Assembly (NCBI GenBank): GCA_014529385.2
Contig: CM043966.1
Coordinates: 104,791,087-104,855,086, forward strand
Reading direction: 5' to 3'
Source of the DNA: Adiantum capillus-veneris
Taxonomy: Eukaryota; Streptophyta; Polypodiopsida; Polypodiales; Pteridaceae
Length of the DNA stretch: 64,000 bases
Made by a program: the position numbers and the translations under genes. The notes beneath the pieces are model-generated. The model searched no databases and was not told the DNA's origin. It saw only the letters and a list, made by a program, of their open reading frames with translations. Numbering within the stretch: position 1 is the stretch's first letter; each line of letters begins with the position of its first letter. This document shows, piece after piece, positions 30,646-43,193 of the stretch.

Positions 30646-33110
30646 TCAATCTCCCCATAGATGTGGTCTAATTTTTAATAACTCAAAGAGAGTTATCATC
30701 CATTGTACACGAGTAGACATGAGTTCATGCAAGCTCTTAGTGTGCATCATCTTTGGAATTGATTTACATTGTGAGGGAACTACCCTAACTTTTGATTTCA
30801 CTTCGTGTTCTTCTATGAAAGATGGCAAAGTTTTCAATGTTTTAGGTTTACCCTCCACAGATGCTTCCATTCTTGCATCCCCATATAGAGATTTCATGTC
30901 TTCTGGGTAAAATTCATGACCCATGTTGATCTCAGTGATAGGTTGGAACTTAAAAGTTGCACTACCATCCTTCTTATTTCTTATTGTTTTCCATAAGGCT
31001 TGTGGACAAGGCTCTTCCACTTTAAAAATTGGTATCATCATTTGTGACTTTGAGTCATCCCTGGTATTAGCCACTATCATATTTTCCAATGGTGTTTTTG
31101 TTTCAGGTTTCGTTTGATCATTTTCTTTGTGCTCAATTTCCCCATACCTTTTGTGGATTAATACTTCTTGTCTACGGATGTTTTGTTTCTCTAGATCTAT
31201 TAGAGCTTGAGTTGTCTCTATATGAGCCTTTTGCACGTTTCAAGTCTTTGTTTCACAATCTCCGGATGCGGATATGTCAACCACCTCTATTCTAATGTCT
31301 GATTGGTTTTTAGTCTAGCCTCATAAGCTTGTAATAGAGCCTCTATAGGTTCTACAACTTTATCGACCAGGACTAGACCTCCTGATGATGTCATGGATGG
31401 CAATGCTCCTTTTGTGTCCCTCGTTTTCCTTTTCTTGTTTTAGCTACTCTATGGTTTATTGCAGCTGGTTCACTTCTTTAGACTTTTTGCTTAAATTTTG
31501 TCTCGTTTAGCCTTCCATGATTTCCTTTCCTCACTAATATGCTCTCAACTTCTATTTGAACATGCAATTTATGATCCTTGAAAGGTTTGTCTTTGGCAGC
31601 TTCTTGACTAGTCACTGCATTTACTGAAATTGTAGGAATTTTAGATCCATTTGAGCACGAAAAAATCCCAGTGATATTTATTGTTGCTTTTCCTTTGTTA
31701 TCAAGATTTTTTGGACACTCCTGAAGAACATGATTGATTGCACATTCGTCGCAATATCCAAAAATCTTTACACGTTCACATGTGTGAACAACTCCTTGCA
31801 CAACGATCACCACCACATTCATAGCATTGACCTACCTGTTCAGTTGCTTACGAAGCCCCCATTGGCTATCCTAACCTAGGCAGGTATCCCCTTGTTTATA
31901 TTTTTGATTGGCTATAAACATGAGTGTTCTTGTCCATCATAAAATGATTCTTCATTGGTTGCATAACATATGATGGTTGTGCTACATCATCTGTACTAAT
32001 CCAAGAAGGATGAACTTTGTCAATTTACATGTTACTCCTGGTTTCTCTCTCATAAGATTCAATTCTCTCTTCATAATATGAAGTTGGCAGTAGCATTCTC
32101 TGACTTGCAAATGTTTCTACAGAATGTGTATACCTTACTATCGCACAATTTTCTTGAGATAAAGGAGGTTGTTGACCCAACATTAATTGAGGTTTGTCTC
32201 CCCCTTGGGCTGCATTGATTGGGCATATTTGGTATCTTGATAGTGTTGGTTGCACCCTCAAAGGTCTATATGGACTTTCCCTCACGTAACTCTTGTTATA
32301 ACAGCACATGTTTCAAGATTGGTCCATTTCTGCTCAATATCACACCACTTCAAAATACATTGTGCATTCACAACTATTAGTCTTGGATGAGTGTTACACC
32401 ATTGGGTGGGATGGTACCCTCCACACATGTCACATCTCCTCATTGGTTATTGTTGTACATTTGGGTTCTATCTATAGTTTTGATTTATTCTCCTTACCAC
32501 TTCTTCAGCCAATTGATCAATGTTCGGCATGGTAGGAGTTTGAACATTCCGCTTTGTCATGGATTCATTTGTCATAGAAGAGGTGCTACTAATCACATTC
32601 TTTGCATCTTACGTCGCCTCTTCGTAGGCCTTACAATTGTCAACTAGATAAAGCCTCTCTAGTGACTTGCTTTAATCATGCATGCTTTCAAGAATGTAGT
32701 TCCTTCTTGATTCTTATTGCTCAAGCTCTCTATAAAGAGAAATGATAGCCTCTCATCTTGTGGTAACTCTCTCATCTCTATCTTCCATGGCTTTCTCTTG
32801 TTGGTCCTCCTCGGAGGTGGATACTTGAGACTTGACTTCCTCTTGAGCTTTCCTAAGCTCTTCCTTGAGGTGTGCTATTTCCCTTTGGTAGCCTTTTTCT
32901 TTCTACATAAATCCAAGAGAGTTCTAGACGTTGCCATTGCTCAAGCTTGACTTCCATTCCAAGCATTTCTGTTCGCTGCCCAAGGGCTTTATAAGCCTCA
33001 TTCTTGTTTTGTAGTGTAACCACATTATTGATCCACAGTTGATTAAGTAGTTGAGTTTGCTCTTGACAATGTGACTCTGATTGTGATAATTGAGTATTTA
33101 CTACATCAAG
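30646..33110 (-). pseudogene. Gypsy-type gag region (family D2), decayed
   Basis: The minus strand repeats the D1 succession in better shape. A knuckle of the C-x2-C-x4-H-x4-C form (CDMCGGYHPTQWC) lies near 32440-32400. A proline-rich stretch (YVRESPYRPLRVQPTL) with LLPTSYYEERIE follows near 32280-32060. A second knuckle CDECAINHVLQEC lies near 31760-31720, and a 196-codon open frame (31236-30646) has no known motif. A zinc-knuckle pair separated by a proline-rich linker fits a gypsy gag. Stops separate the pieces. Its 5' side is cut off by copia A2 at 33117. Confidence 0.6.
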
Positions 33111-33116
33111 CTAGAC

Positions 33117-34590
33117 TAAAGTTTTGCATCTGAAATAGCCTTAGAATCCACAACTGCATTTGCAAAATTCTGTCCACACTTGTCATACAAAGTGAGCTTA
33201 TACAACCCACGACATAAACTACCTGATGCAACAATCTCATCACCAAAACTGAGATCATGAACTGTACATCTGTCATCCATAAATTTCACAATAAGACCAA
33301 GTCTAGCAAGTGCAGATACATGCAAAAGATTCTTCTTGATCCAGGTACATACAATGCATCAACAAGTGTGAAGAAACTGCCATTTGCAACAATAAGCACA
33401 ATATTTCCAACTCCCTGAACCGGATAAGAGGCATTGTTGGCACAAGAAACTGAATTCCCATGAGTTCAGACTCAAGAGAGGTGAACAAATCACGATGTAA
33501 GGTAATGTGCTTTGTAGAATCACTGTCAAAATACCACACATGTGAATCTGCAACAACTGACATGCATGTATCATGGGGAGAGCAGGATTATAGGTACACT
33601 CTGCACTAAAATCCCATTCTGTATCAACATTAGCATCATAGTCTCATTTCACAGAACTCAACAATAGCTGCATTTGTAGTGGAACCAGTTTTTGCACTGG
33701 AACCACCCTCTTTCTTCTTAGCCTCTTTGGCCTTCAACTTAAAGACACTGCATGATCAAATGATCATTAGATTTACAATAATGGCAACACATCTTCTTTT
33801 TTCCCTTATCACTAGAATTCCCAAACGAATTGATACCAGCAGGAGCATTAGTAGCAAGTGATTTACCACTAGCGAAAGGACCATGAGAAGTGGCTACATT
33901 ATTGTTACCACCTTTTCTTTGAGCATCAATAAAGGTCTTTTCAACTACACGTTGTCTAATCCTGGTTTTTCTAGAAAGTGACTCTTGCAACCGCAATGTG
34001 CATAATGTATCAAACTTGACAACTTCAAGATTTTCTTGGATCATAAGTCTCCAAGTACTAGCAAAAGTTTCGTAAGAATCTCACAAGGCATCAAGAACAT
34101 TCTGCACAAGGGAACTGTCTGAAATGACTTCACCGACAGAAATAAGTTGTTCATTGATATCATCGACACCAACAAAGAAAGTGTCCATATCATCTTCCTC
34201 ATGCATAATCTTCGACTCCATAATCAATGCATGAGCATGCGTATATTTTAAATCCCAACGAGATTGCTCAACTGTAGACAAAACGGCTCTAACAGTAGTA
34301 ATCCTTGTAGCAAAACCTGCAACATCCTCCACATGGCACTATCCGAAAATACATCAATGCCTTGCACAATGTTACAAACGCCCTTCAACACAAGAACATG
34401 TTGCATCGTCTAAGCCCACAGAGTAATTGTTCCCATCCAATCTGTCCTCGGTAACAAACATCTTGAATACATCTACGTTGTCGTCAGCCATGGTAAATGT
34501 TGCACTTGATGTGAAAACTGCTTGAAAAGAGGAGAAAGAAAATGTGAACAATACGTGCTATATAGCACAAACCATCGAAGACTGGAGCGA
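33117..34590 (-). pseudogene. Copia A2: gag and protease fragment, inverted relative to A1 and A3
   Basis: Minus-strand copy of the same copia family. From the leader at 34590 it reads through the start (MADDNVDVFKMFVTEDRLDG type, ATG near 34490) and gag (VEDVAGFATRI, IMHEEDDMDTF). The knuckle CHYCKSNDHLI… lies near 33790, followed by the protease region VWYFDSDSTKHIT near 33540, where the catalytic D-S-G has become D-S-D. The fragment stops at 33117, within 15 bases of the point at which A1 stops. Several frameshifts and a deletion in gag are present. Confidence 0.85.
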
Positions 34591-34609
34591 CAAACTCTTG
34601 AAGATCATG

Positions 34610-34960
34610 TATCCATAATTGCATTTCGTCTTTCACCACAGAGGCAAAGTATGTTGCAGTTTCTAGCTCCAGTAAGGAAGTTGTGTAGTAAACTCGTCTA
34701 GTGGGAGTTTTGGGTATACACCAAACGCTAGTGCTACATTACGACAATCAGAGTGCGATTACATTAGCAAAGAATATCGTGTTTCACTCCAAGTCAAAAC
34801 ACGTAGAGGTCAAGTATCATGTAATACGAGATATTTTAGCGAGCAAATGCATTTAGTTAGTCGAAGCTCACGCGGATGAAAACCCAACATATGCTCCAAG
34901 TAAGAGCTCAACCTCATAGCGATTCGCACATTGCATAGAGATGATGGCGTAAGGTAAAGC
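34610..34960 (+). pseudogene. Copia RNase H fragment
   Basis: Degenerate match to the copia polyprotein C-terminus, spread over changed frames: TTEAKYVAVSSSSKE near 34660, TSASATL…QSE near 34730-34750, [13 protein letters not shown]-like near 34790-34820, and VEAHADENPT near 34862. The polypurine tract and LTR start at 35050 suit it as the tail of the same element. Confidence 0.6.
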
Positions 34961-35040
34961 TAGAGGCATGCTTCACATTTGTACATTTATACATAATAGC
35001 CCCTACATTCTTTAACCACTTGGATCACATTAGCCTTCAA

Positions 35041-35250
35041 GTGGAAGATTGTCGGGGTTTCAAGCCTCGTGGCCGAATTGGAGCTGGACGCTTGTCCTCT
35101 TGCATTCTATTATTGGTTATAATTACCGAGAGGGATCTTCCCTCTTATAACTCCACCAAACATAGTGTCTACTCTACATCCCCTTCCCCTTCTCTCCTTC
35201 CCTTCCGTTGCACTCACGGATCATCAGATCCATCACTTATGTGATAGTAA
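35041..35250 (+). repeat. Polypurine tract and start of a copia 3' LTR
   Basis: AAGTGGAAGAT immediately before TGTCGGGG (35050) is the characteristic copia PPT/LTR border. A TATAA motif lies near 35144. The LTR end is not clear and no partner is in the window. Confidence 0.5.
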
Positions 35251-36215
35251 CACTCTATTAATAAACTTTCTAAAGATCAATTCATTCGGTACCATTTCCG
35301 ACTTTAAGTACAGCTAATGGTAGGGACAATAAAAGTAGAGAGAAAGGGAGCACCTATGGGAGATGGACGAATATTTACATCTCCAAATAACCATAGTATT
35401 CTCATTGAAAATGAGATATTCCAAGATACATTACTAGATTTTTTATGTGATTATCATGATTTTCCTTTCGTGGAATCATCCAAGTTTACTAAGAAGAGTG
35501 CTCCACGGGGAGGACACGTGAGCAAGCACAAACACATGATAACATCCTCGTAACCATAGTCCTTTCGTGGTTCCACTATAAGAACTATAAGGCCAAAAAC
35601 AAACATAAAAGTAGGAGAAAATGTCATTCACCAATGATCGAAATCACCAAACTCAAATGCATGATCTATGACAAACTAGAGAACAATTTATAATGTGTAA
35701 CCACAATATAATCTTCTCATTAAAGGATGGAGGGTAATATTCCAAAACGGAGGAACATCACCTTTTGACAGCCTAGGAAGCTAGGCTCATCTATTTTAAT
35801 ACAAAGACACGTGAAAGGCACGAGAAACCAAAGGACCACATGTACATTGTTGCATACAACAAACTAAACCAAGAGAGAACAAACGTGGATTGAAGGAGTC
35901 ATCACTCTTTCAATAAAGCCGCTCACACAATGAGGAGGTGTTGTACCCAAATGCCATTCTATTAGGACCAAGGTTATAGTGTTATAAAGGCAATATAATT
36001 TTATATACAACAAATGTCATGCCAAAGTAGCAAAAATTCCACCTCCTTACAAGCAACAGTGCTTGTTAGCGTTCAAAACATACCAAGATAGTAATTCAAA
36101 ACATCATGAAAGATGGCCACACTAGAGGAATGCAAGCCTACAGGACTACAAATTTCATACAATCAAGTGATATCATTCATATGGCCTGTCTGTGCCATAC
36201 TATATTGATTATTTC
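35251..36215. other. Intergenic DNA, no gene seen
   Basis: AT-rich, with a short plus-strand open frame at 35317-35553 that shows no motif. Confidence 0.5.
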
Positions 36216-36219
36216 TATA

Positions 36220-36375
36220 TTAGCCAACATCACCAGGTAGGCTATAGTGTGCAACTAGCTCCGCTTGCAACTTGATATGTACAACTTTAATGTAAATCTC
36301 ATCACCCGTTTTAACCAATGTGGGTTCAAACATCTTAGTAGCTATATCAGATAATACACCCGTACCAACGCTTCC
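36220..36375 (-). CDS. Candidate terminal exon of an unrecognised host gene
   Basis: After a good acceptor (TTTCAG) a 52-codon frame runs to TAA without interruption, starting in phase 0: GSVGTGVLSDIATKMFEPTL, then KTGDEIYIKVVHI and ending HYSLPGDVG. The composition is that of a normal soluble protein, unlike the surrounding transposon relics. I do not recognise the family. It may be the last exon of a gene whose other exons lie at higher coordinates, possibly including 36792-37000, but the joins were not established. It could also be a gene fragment carried by a transposon. Confidence 0.3.
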   Translation of the reverse strand, partial: GSVGTGVLSDIATKMFEPTLVKTGDEIYIKVVHIKLQAELVAHYSLPGDVG

Positions 36376-36869
36376 CTGAAACAATTACAAAGTCAACGTG
36401 TCCTGCAAAGAGGACTTTCAATCACCTTGCAAGGCAATGGAAAATGCACAATTGCCATTATATGATTGTGCAGTAAAGTACGATACAACTTTGTACAATA
36501 ATAAATAAATACATTACAAAATATGACATACAATTTAGATTTGTGCAATTTTTTGAGCTTTGGAGATTATTCAATGATGGTTGTAGAAGTAAAAACCTTC
36601 AAATCATTGTTGGATCTTTTATTTAATTCTTGAGATTGAAAAAACCAAGACAATTCTCTCTCTTACATTTGCACCCAATTCTTGAGCCCCCTTCTCTCCA
36701 TATCAACAGATGCAAATTAACCTATGGAGCACATGCCGCTTGGTGACAAAACCAGGTACATTGCCCCTTCTCAAATCCAACAATGCCCTAATTACATGAG
36801 GTTACAGAGAGAAAAATAACTTTGAACACACAAAAATATCAAAAACTTAACACAAGCACTACAAGTATC

Positions 36870-37000
36870 ACGCGGAAATAAACCACTCAACTTTTCTTTT
36901 GTAGACTGCCCAACATCAGAAATTGGCACTTTCTCTGCATAGGGTGTCGAGATATTGCCAAACATTTGAGGGCTTGACAATGAGAATAAGCTGTGGCAAC
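36870..37000 (-). CDS. Candidate internal exon, unrecognised
   Basis: The minus-strand frame reads QMFGNISTPYAEKVPISDVG and then KEKLSGLFPR, with normal codon use, after an acceptor-like TTGCCACAG near 37000. Exact borders are uncertain. It could precede the exon at 36220-36375. Confidence 0.25.
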
Positions 37001-37554
37001 AAACTAAGAATTAATCCCCACCTACTGAGGTGACGAGTGCAGTTCTTTGATACTTCGTGTGAATTCATTCACATACAACCCATCCACTCATTTTATTTGC
37101 TGTTAGCGAATTAAAGCCCGGCAATAGTGCGACATTTGCTGCAAGTACAGACAGCATCATTATCCATGACCTTGCTCAAAAAGCCAGCGATAATTGAGGA
37201 CTGAAGGCCTGATTATTTCGAAGTAAAGGCAACATACCATCAACAATATTCTCTTAACTTACATGTAGAGCAGTCACATTCAAAAAGCTTTTCGCAAAGC
37301 TCATGTCAGACCTAAGCAAATCCAAGTGCAAAACCGACATGCAGATAATAAAGAGACGGGAAAAGCACAAAACAGCACAAAAAGTCAATGCCCCTCCAAT
37401 TACAAAGTCCTAAAGAAGCTGTCATTACCATTCTCCGCAATGGAAATTGCATGCTCACATGTGGTTTACCCAGCCACTTCAATAGATCAAACTATTAGGT
37501 TCTGACAGAACCTTGGTAGAACCCACTTTTCCAATCACACAGCAAAAAGATGCA
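37001..37554. other. Intergenic or intronic DNA
   Basis: A short minus-strand stretch near 37200-37110 (SKVMDNDAVCTCSKC) looks protein-like but cannot be placed in a gene. Nothing else seen. Confidence 0.35.
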
Positions 37555-38325
37555 TCAGGTCAGATGAAAGTAGACAAACCGTTATGAGTTCTACAAGCTA
37601 TAGCTGTGTTGACAAAGGCCTCAAAGACTGAAGCAAAACAACTATAAGCTAGACAACAGGTTCGGTGCCAAATTGTCAAACTCATCTTATCATGTCAGAC
37701 TCAAACCCAGACCCACATGTATGAACTTGAGCCATAACTTTTCTTTAATCGAGTAAATTAACAGAATTCAAAAGAAAAACCCAGTTAGGCAGTGTTTAAA
37801 CGCAACAAGATTACCAATCATATTAGAACTGATACACACCCGCATGAAACAGTGTTAGGTCATTCGCAATTTGGAATAAAAGCAAAGTTCCAAATTAGCG
37901 TTGTTGACATCAGCATTCCAGAGAGTCTTGTTACCTCAGGTCAGATAAAAGTAGACAAAACAGATGTTACGAGTTCTACAAGCCTATAGCTGTGTTGACA
38001 AGGGCCTCAAAGACAAAGGGACTGAAGCAATACAACTATGCATGGACAACAGGTTCGGTGCCAAATTGTCAGACTCAAACACGGACTCATCGCATCATGT
38101 CAGACTCAAACCCAGACCCACATGCATGAACTTGAACCCAAACTTTTCTTTATTCGAGTAAATTAACAGAATTCAAAAGAAAAACCCAGTTAGGCAGCGT
38201 TTAAACGCAACAAGATTATCAGTCGTATTAGAAATGAAGCACACCCGCATGCAACAGTGTTAGATCAATCGCAATTTGGAATAAAAGGGAAGTTCCAAAT
38301 TAGCGTTGTTGACGACAGCATGAGG
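37555..38325 (+). repeat. Tandem duplication, two units of about 381-405 bp
   Basis: The unit beginning TCAGGTCAGAT starts at 37555 and again at 37936. Similarity continues to the shared phrase TTCCAAATTAGCGTTGTTGAC (37888 and 38293). The second unit has an extra segment of about 24 bases around 38070. No coding role is evident. Confidence 0.9.
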
Positions 38326-39187
38326 AGAGTTGTAATTATGCACCTTTCCGCATCGCTACACCAAGCTTGTAACACTTGTATCAAACTTCAGATCTGCAGC
38401 CATGCAAAGGTCCTGGAGAGCATTTGGAATCAGCTAAGGTTTGCCATAATAGGACTTCAGAAGTGTGCTTTTGATCCACACATCCTCATCAAAATCCAAC
38501 GTCTAATCTTAGTGGCATCACCTGAATACAAATTAGCAGGATAAGAGACACCTAGGGAAGTCAAGTAAGTGACAAGGAGGAAAGTGGCAAGTCCCCTCCC
38601 CAAACCCAGCATTCAAAAAAAGTAAAAGCAAAGAAGAAAGGAGTAGGGTACGCAGTGTCCCACAAGTGTGCTGAAGACATGGGATAAACAACCCTAACTC
38701 ACTCTAGAAAAGTTCAAGACGCTTGCAAGGTAAATTGCTAGCCTTAGCTCTCGGCCTCTCTGGATATTTGGTACGAACAACACCAAAATTTGAAATGAAT
38801 CTAACTGAGAGTCATCTTGGGAAATTGGTGTCAACAACAGGTCTCATCCTCGTACAATACCCAACAAAAAAAGAAATAAATCAAATCCTTCGTCAGAACA
38901 AAGGCAAACAAGGATAGAAAGCTGTTAAGGATGGCATTACCCCTATTTGCTTGTAATTATGGAAGATTATTTTGCTATATCTGAATGTAGTGAATGGTTC
39001 ATTAAAGTTGGCATCCAGTTACATCAATCCTTCAACTTTGCTTGTTCTGTCCTTGTTCCCTGGAAATAAAAATGGTGAGAGAGTTGACAGGAAAGTGGTA
39101 TAGAAAGTTTGTGAAAAGCATTTATACCCAGCAGTTAAACATTTCTTCAAGTTTAACACGCTTTCCTCTGAGATCGATGTTCTTCAC
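38326..39187. other. Non-coding DNA downstream of the UBP25-like gene
   Basis: No coding frame of note. It probably contains the 3' UTR of the protease gene next to 39188. Confidence 0.5.
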
Positions 39188-42100
39188 TCAACTGCCTTTC
39201 AGTCTTTGAGATGCAAAGTGGACATGCAGCTGTTTCACCAAGTGCTCTTTCAACTCGTTGGGTACCTTCTGTCGCAGTGAATCATGGACACTCGCAAAAA
39301 CCTCAAGTCTGCCAGATGGGGGGAAAAGAACCAATGAATGGAGCTCGCGTTAAAAGGTAGAAAACATGTGGTCTTATGTAAAGCAAGTCTACACATGTAG
39401 CAAAGATGCTGTCAATATGCCTGAATCATTTCTTGAGTGACAAAGTCGTGGCTATGCATGGCCTTCATTGGCCCTATCACGCTATTGGTGTCAATGCATT
39501 TCGGAACAATATGTTGTGCACTTAATACAATCATAGGAACGAGTGTATAAGGTAAAGACTAGTTGAACAAAATGTACAACACGGAAAATATCTTGTTAAC
39601 AGGGAGCTGAATGCATCAAGAAACTTCGAGTTACCTCCTTATATGAATAGATGTTAGCAAACAAAAGCTCAGCAATGAAACCTCAAGCTAGCAGCTTACC
39701 TTGAGGTCTTCCTTTTTTCGTCTGTGCACTCAGAATCTTGCGATAAGCGTGATCTTTTTAGTTGTCTGAAAGAATTTCGCACAGTATCACACCAGCCACA
39801 TTGTAGCAGCCATTCACGACTGTCAGCTGCAAGCCTGCATAAATAAAGCCAATATACCATTTTTAAAGAAATTGCAATTCAGCAACAAGCAAGTGCAAAC
39901 TCGTAAACGTTTGGAAAACAAATGGAAGTTCAGATTACTGAGACAACCCTAGAACCAACAGAAAACAAGCATCATACTCACCGAAGCTTCAATTCCTCAT
40001 ACTTGGAAACTTCCAAAGGCCTTCTCTCAATTGGCGTTTCATGGTTACTTAATGTTTCAGCAACCATCCCCTGTGAATGCTTATCCTGATTCACACAAGA
40101 TCTGTCGGGCAAGTCTCCTGTCCCTCCACCATTGGACAGACTTCCATCTGACTTCTCCTTCCTCTCACTATGACCATTGGACGACAATGCACCTACCCTT
40201 TTCTGTACAGATGCATTTTGTGCCAATGGTCCATTACTACAAGATTTCGGGACATGTTCTGCGTGAGCACCGTTTAAAAGTGCCTCAGTATGCCCTTTTC
40301 GAGCCGAGAGAGGGGCTCCTGAACAATGACCATTCTCTTTAAGTTCTAGTCCCCGTCTTCCAATACTAGACACAACGTGATGGCCTACATTTTGAGAACA
40401 GCCTGGCTTTAGCTTTCCAATACTAATACACTGACTCTGCTTTTCAACCTCTTGCTTATGAAATTCGGCAGTATCAATCTCAGCGTTTCTAGAATCTTCC
40501 ATATTCCCATTAGTATCAACAGGTGTCACACTTGACATCCTCTTTGGATGCCCCAAGTCGTTTGATGCTTTTCCATTATCATTACCAAAGGGTTTCCTGG
40601 CCTGGCCGTTAGAACAAGGCTTCACTATGTTGAACCTTACCTGCTGAACACTGGAGTCCCTAGCAGCACAACCTGAAGAAATAAGTGATTTTTGAATGAC
40701 ACTGTTCTCCTTAACAGCCGATTCCTTGATAGCAGGCGCTACCTTGGTGTTCTCTGTTGTAATATTTGTTGCAAAGCCGTTTTGAAAACCTGCTGAGCCT
40801 TTGAAAACTGTCTTGGTGGTTTTCCGCACATAGAAAAGAATATATGCTTTCTCTGAAAGGACTGACTTAGCACTGACAGATGTAACCAGAGTATCATTGC
40901 AGCAAAACCATTTTCCATGAATGTCCTGCCAGAAAAGCCTTTTCCATAAATAACCTCAAACACAATATCTTTGGACAGAGGCACTTATCTATATACCTTA
41001 CCTTCACATACGAGTAATAGTGGCCACAGTCTTGAGAAGAACCAGCATGAACAATGACAGCATACAAAACGTATTCAGGTCTTTGATCCTACAAATTTTG
41101 TGGCCAAAAAACCTTTGTGGTTAGCAATCCTGAAAAATAAAAGGGCTCACAAGAAGCAGCCTAGCAGATGACACTTATTTTAATTTTGGACAAGGAAAAT
41201 GTTTCCTACACAAAGACACACACACACACACACACACAAAACAAGCACCTACACAAACATGTTCATATAAAAAGATTTTTACTGATAGTTTGAATTTTGA
41301 AATATTAGAGACCATACTGTCCAAATTAAACTTGCCACAAAAGATTCGCAAGCCCAAGTTACAAACTGAAAACAAAAGGTTGCTTCATTCATCGCCAAGA
41401 CAAAGAGGCTATACAGTAACTAAGGGGGTATGGCATGGACAAGGTGCTGTTGCAAAAGAAACATGATAGATATCTAAGCAAACCATATACTGCAGTTGCA
41501 CTGGACAGCATGCTTTAAGAAAAGCTCAGTCAACCTCCAAATCCTAACAAGGGACTTAAGCACAGCAAGCCAAACACGAAAAAATGATCAGGCCACGAGA
41601 AGGAAAATAAAGACACCAGGTAACTGACAACAGCTGGCATACTAGAGATTTTGCCCGGTAATGCCCTAAAGAAACATAGTTGAGGACCTTCTGGAAATGA
41701 GTTACCTGACTATCACGGCACATGTGACTGTATAACTCCAAATCTTCTTCAAAGCTGATATGCCGGTCAATTTTTCCGCCATAAAAGTTTTCAAATCTCT
41801 GTGTGCGACAAAGAAAAAAATGCTGATATGAGTATCACTATAGAAAATTCCATACAGCGTGAAAGGGCTTAGAGGAGTATCTATGTATCACATCACACTG
41901 ACACTGACCTTCAATTGAACGACCAGTACGTTTGGTGCTTGAGAAACTGACATCTGCTTTTTTGCCACTGTAAGCTTCTTGCACCTGATATGATGTCAAT
42001 GAGTAAGCCCATGCTTTGTTAGAATTGTAACAAGAAGCTTATTGCATCAGATGCGTACATACTTCTCACATTTATATTTGTTGCTGCCATCAAGAACTTC

Positions 42101-43193
42101 GGGCTGAAAATAACGGCATAACGCATCCTTCACAGACGCTAATTTGAAGACATCCAAACTAAGATCCATCATTTCGTCAAGTTTGTTTGACTCCGTTTTG
42201 CAAGAGAGACACTTCACCTGACTTTGCAAGATGCCACCAAAAATGTCCTTCACAACAGTTCGTGGCTCTTCTTTCAAAAGTTTCTGACTATCTTGCCTTG
42301 TCCTCAGCTTGGAAGCAGAGATTATTTTGTGCAGCTTCACACACACATTGTTACAGGCCTCAATGACATATCGGAGGAACTCGTGGGCATCTTCTTGCCA
42401 TCCTTGGCGAAAATGCTTGGCAAACAAAGCGAGACAGCTATGTATCCTGGCAGGAGACTCAGAAATTGAGTCAACACTCAAGGACCGAGCAATTCGTTTC
42501 TCCACCACACAGAAAAGGCAAATGGAACTATTGCTGCTATTCGTAAATGAACCTGCACAAAAGCATATTGCGTCAAAATTGAGCGTGAAAGAACATTGGC
42601 AACTCATCGAATCATATAACATGTCAAAGGAGGCCATAACAAAGTAGATCTGCAGTAAAATGTAAATCTCTTCAATTATTTATCAGACTTGACTGTTTGT
42701 CTGAAATAGCAAAGAACGGCAAATCCATGCATTCCAAATATTCATATGAGCCAAGCCTCAAGTAACAAAATGCAATACACCTTCCTCATTGCTTTATTGT
42801 GACAATCATTTCTGCTGTACAAAAAACTCCATTGTAGTTGATGTTATTCTTCAGTATGGTTCAACAAAGGCCCACTAAGACAAACTTGTTCAAATGTTGA
42901 TGTGTCACAGCATCTCATGCTGAGATTCATTATAGAATGCAATTAAGCACGATAAAATATTGTCAAGACTAATCAAACATGAACTTCAATAAAAAATTAT
43001 ATTTTCCAAAGATCTTACATGATGAAGAGTGATGGTTTCGAAGACAAAAATTTGCCAACGGAGGTGTGTAAGTCAGGCATTGAAGTACACTGTTGAGGTA
43101 GCAACTGTTTCCAAGATTTTTGAGACCCAGAGGACACCCTTTCCGAGCCTGCAAGGGTAGCCAGTTCATTTCCAAATTTATGCCACTGGCCAT
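39188..43193 (-). CDS. UBP25: Ubiquitin carboxyl-terminal hydrolase, UBP25-like
   Basis: A USP/UBP-family (peptidase C19) deubiquitinase that removes ubiquitin from proteins. Eight exons: 43193-43019, 42552-42063, 41984-41909, 41798-41706, 41088-41002, 40925-39982, 39834-39700, 39308-39188. All borders are GT-AG, the phases agree, and the total is 2121 nt, about 706 residues. The Cys box GLKNLGNSCYLNSVLQC gives Cys31 as nucleophile. QEDAHEFLRYVIEAC is present. A C-x2-C pair (CLSC) and the pair CEKC split by intron 2 form the zinc finger. The His box is GHYYSYVK (His301) and WFCCND supplies the third residue (about 317-318). Residues from about 345 to 620 form a polar, low-complexity extension. 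The last exon (PNELKEHLVKQL) resembles a conserved C-terminal tail. The first in-frame ATG after an upstream stop is at 43193. Similarity to Arabidopsis UBP25 is judged from memory. The gene looks intact. Confidence 0.9.
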
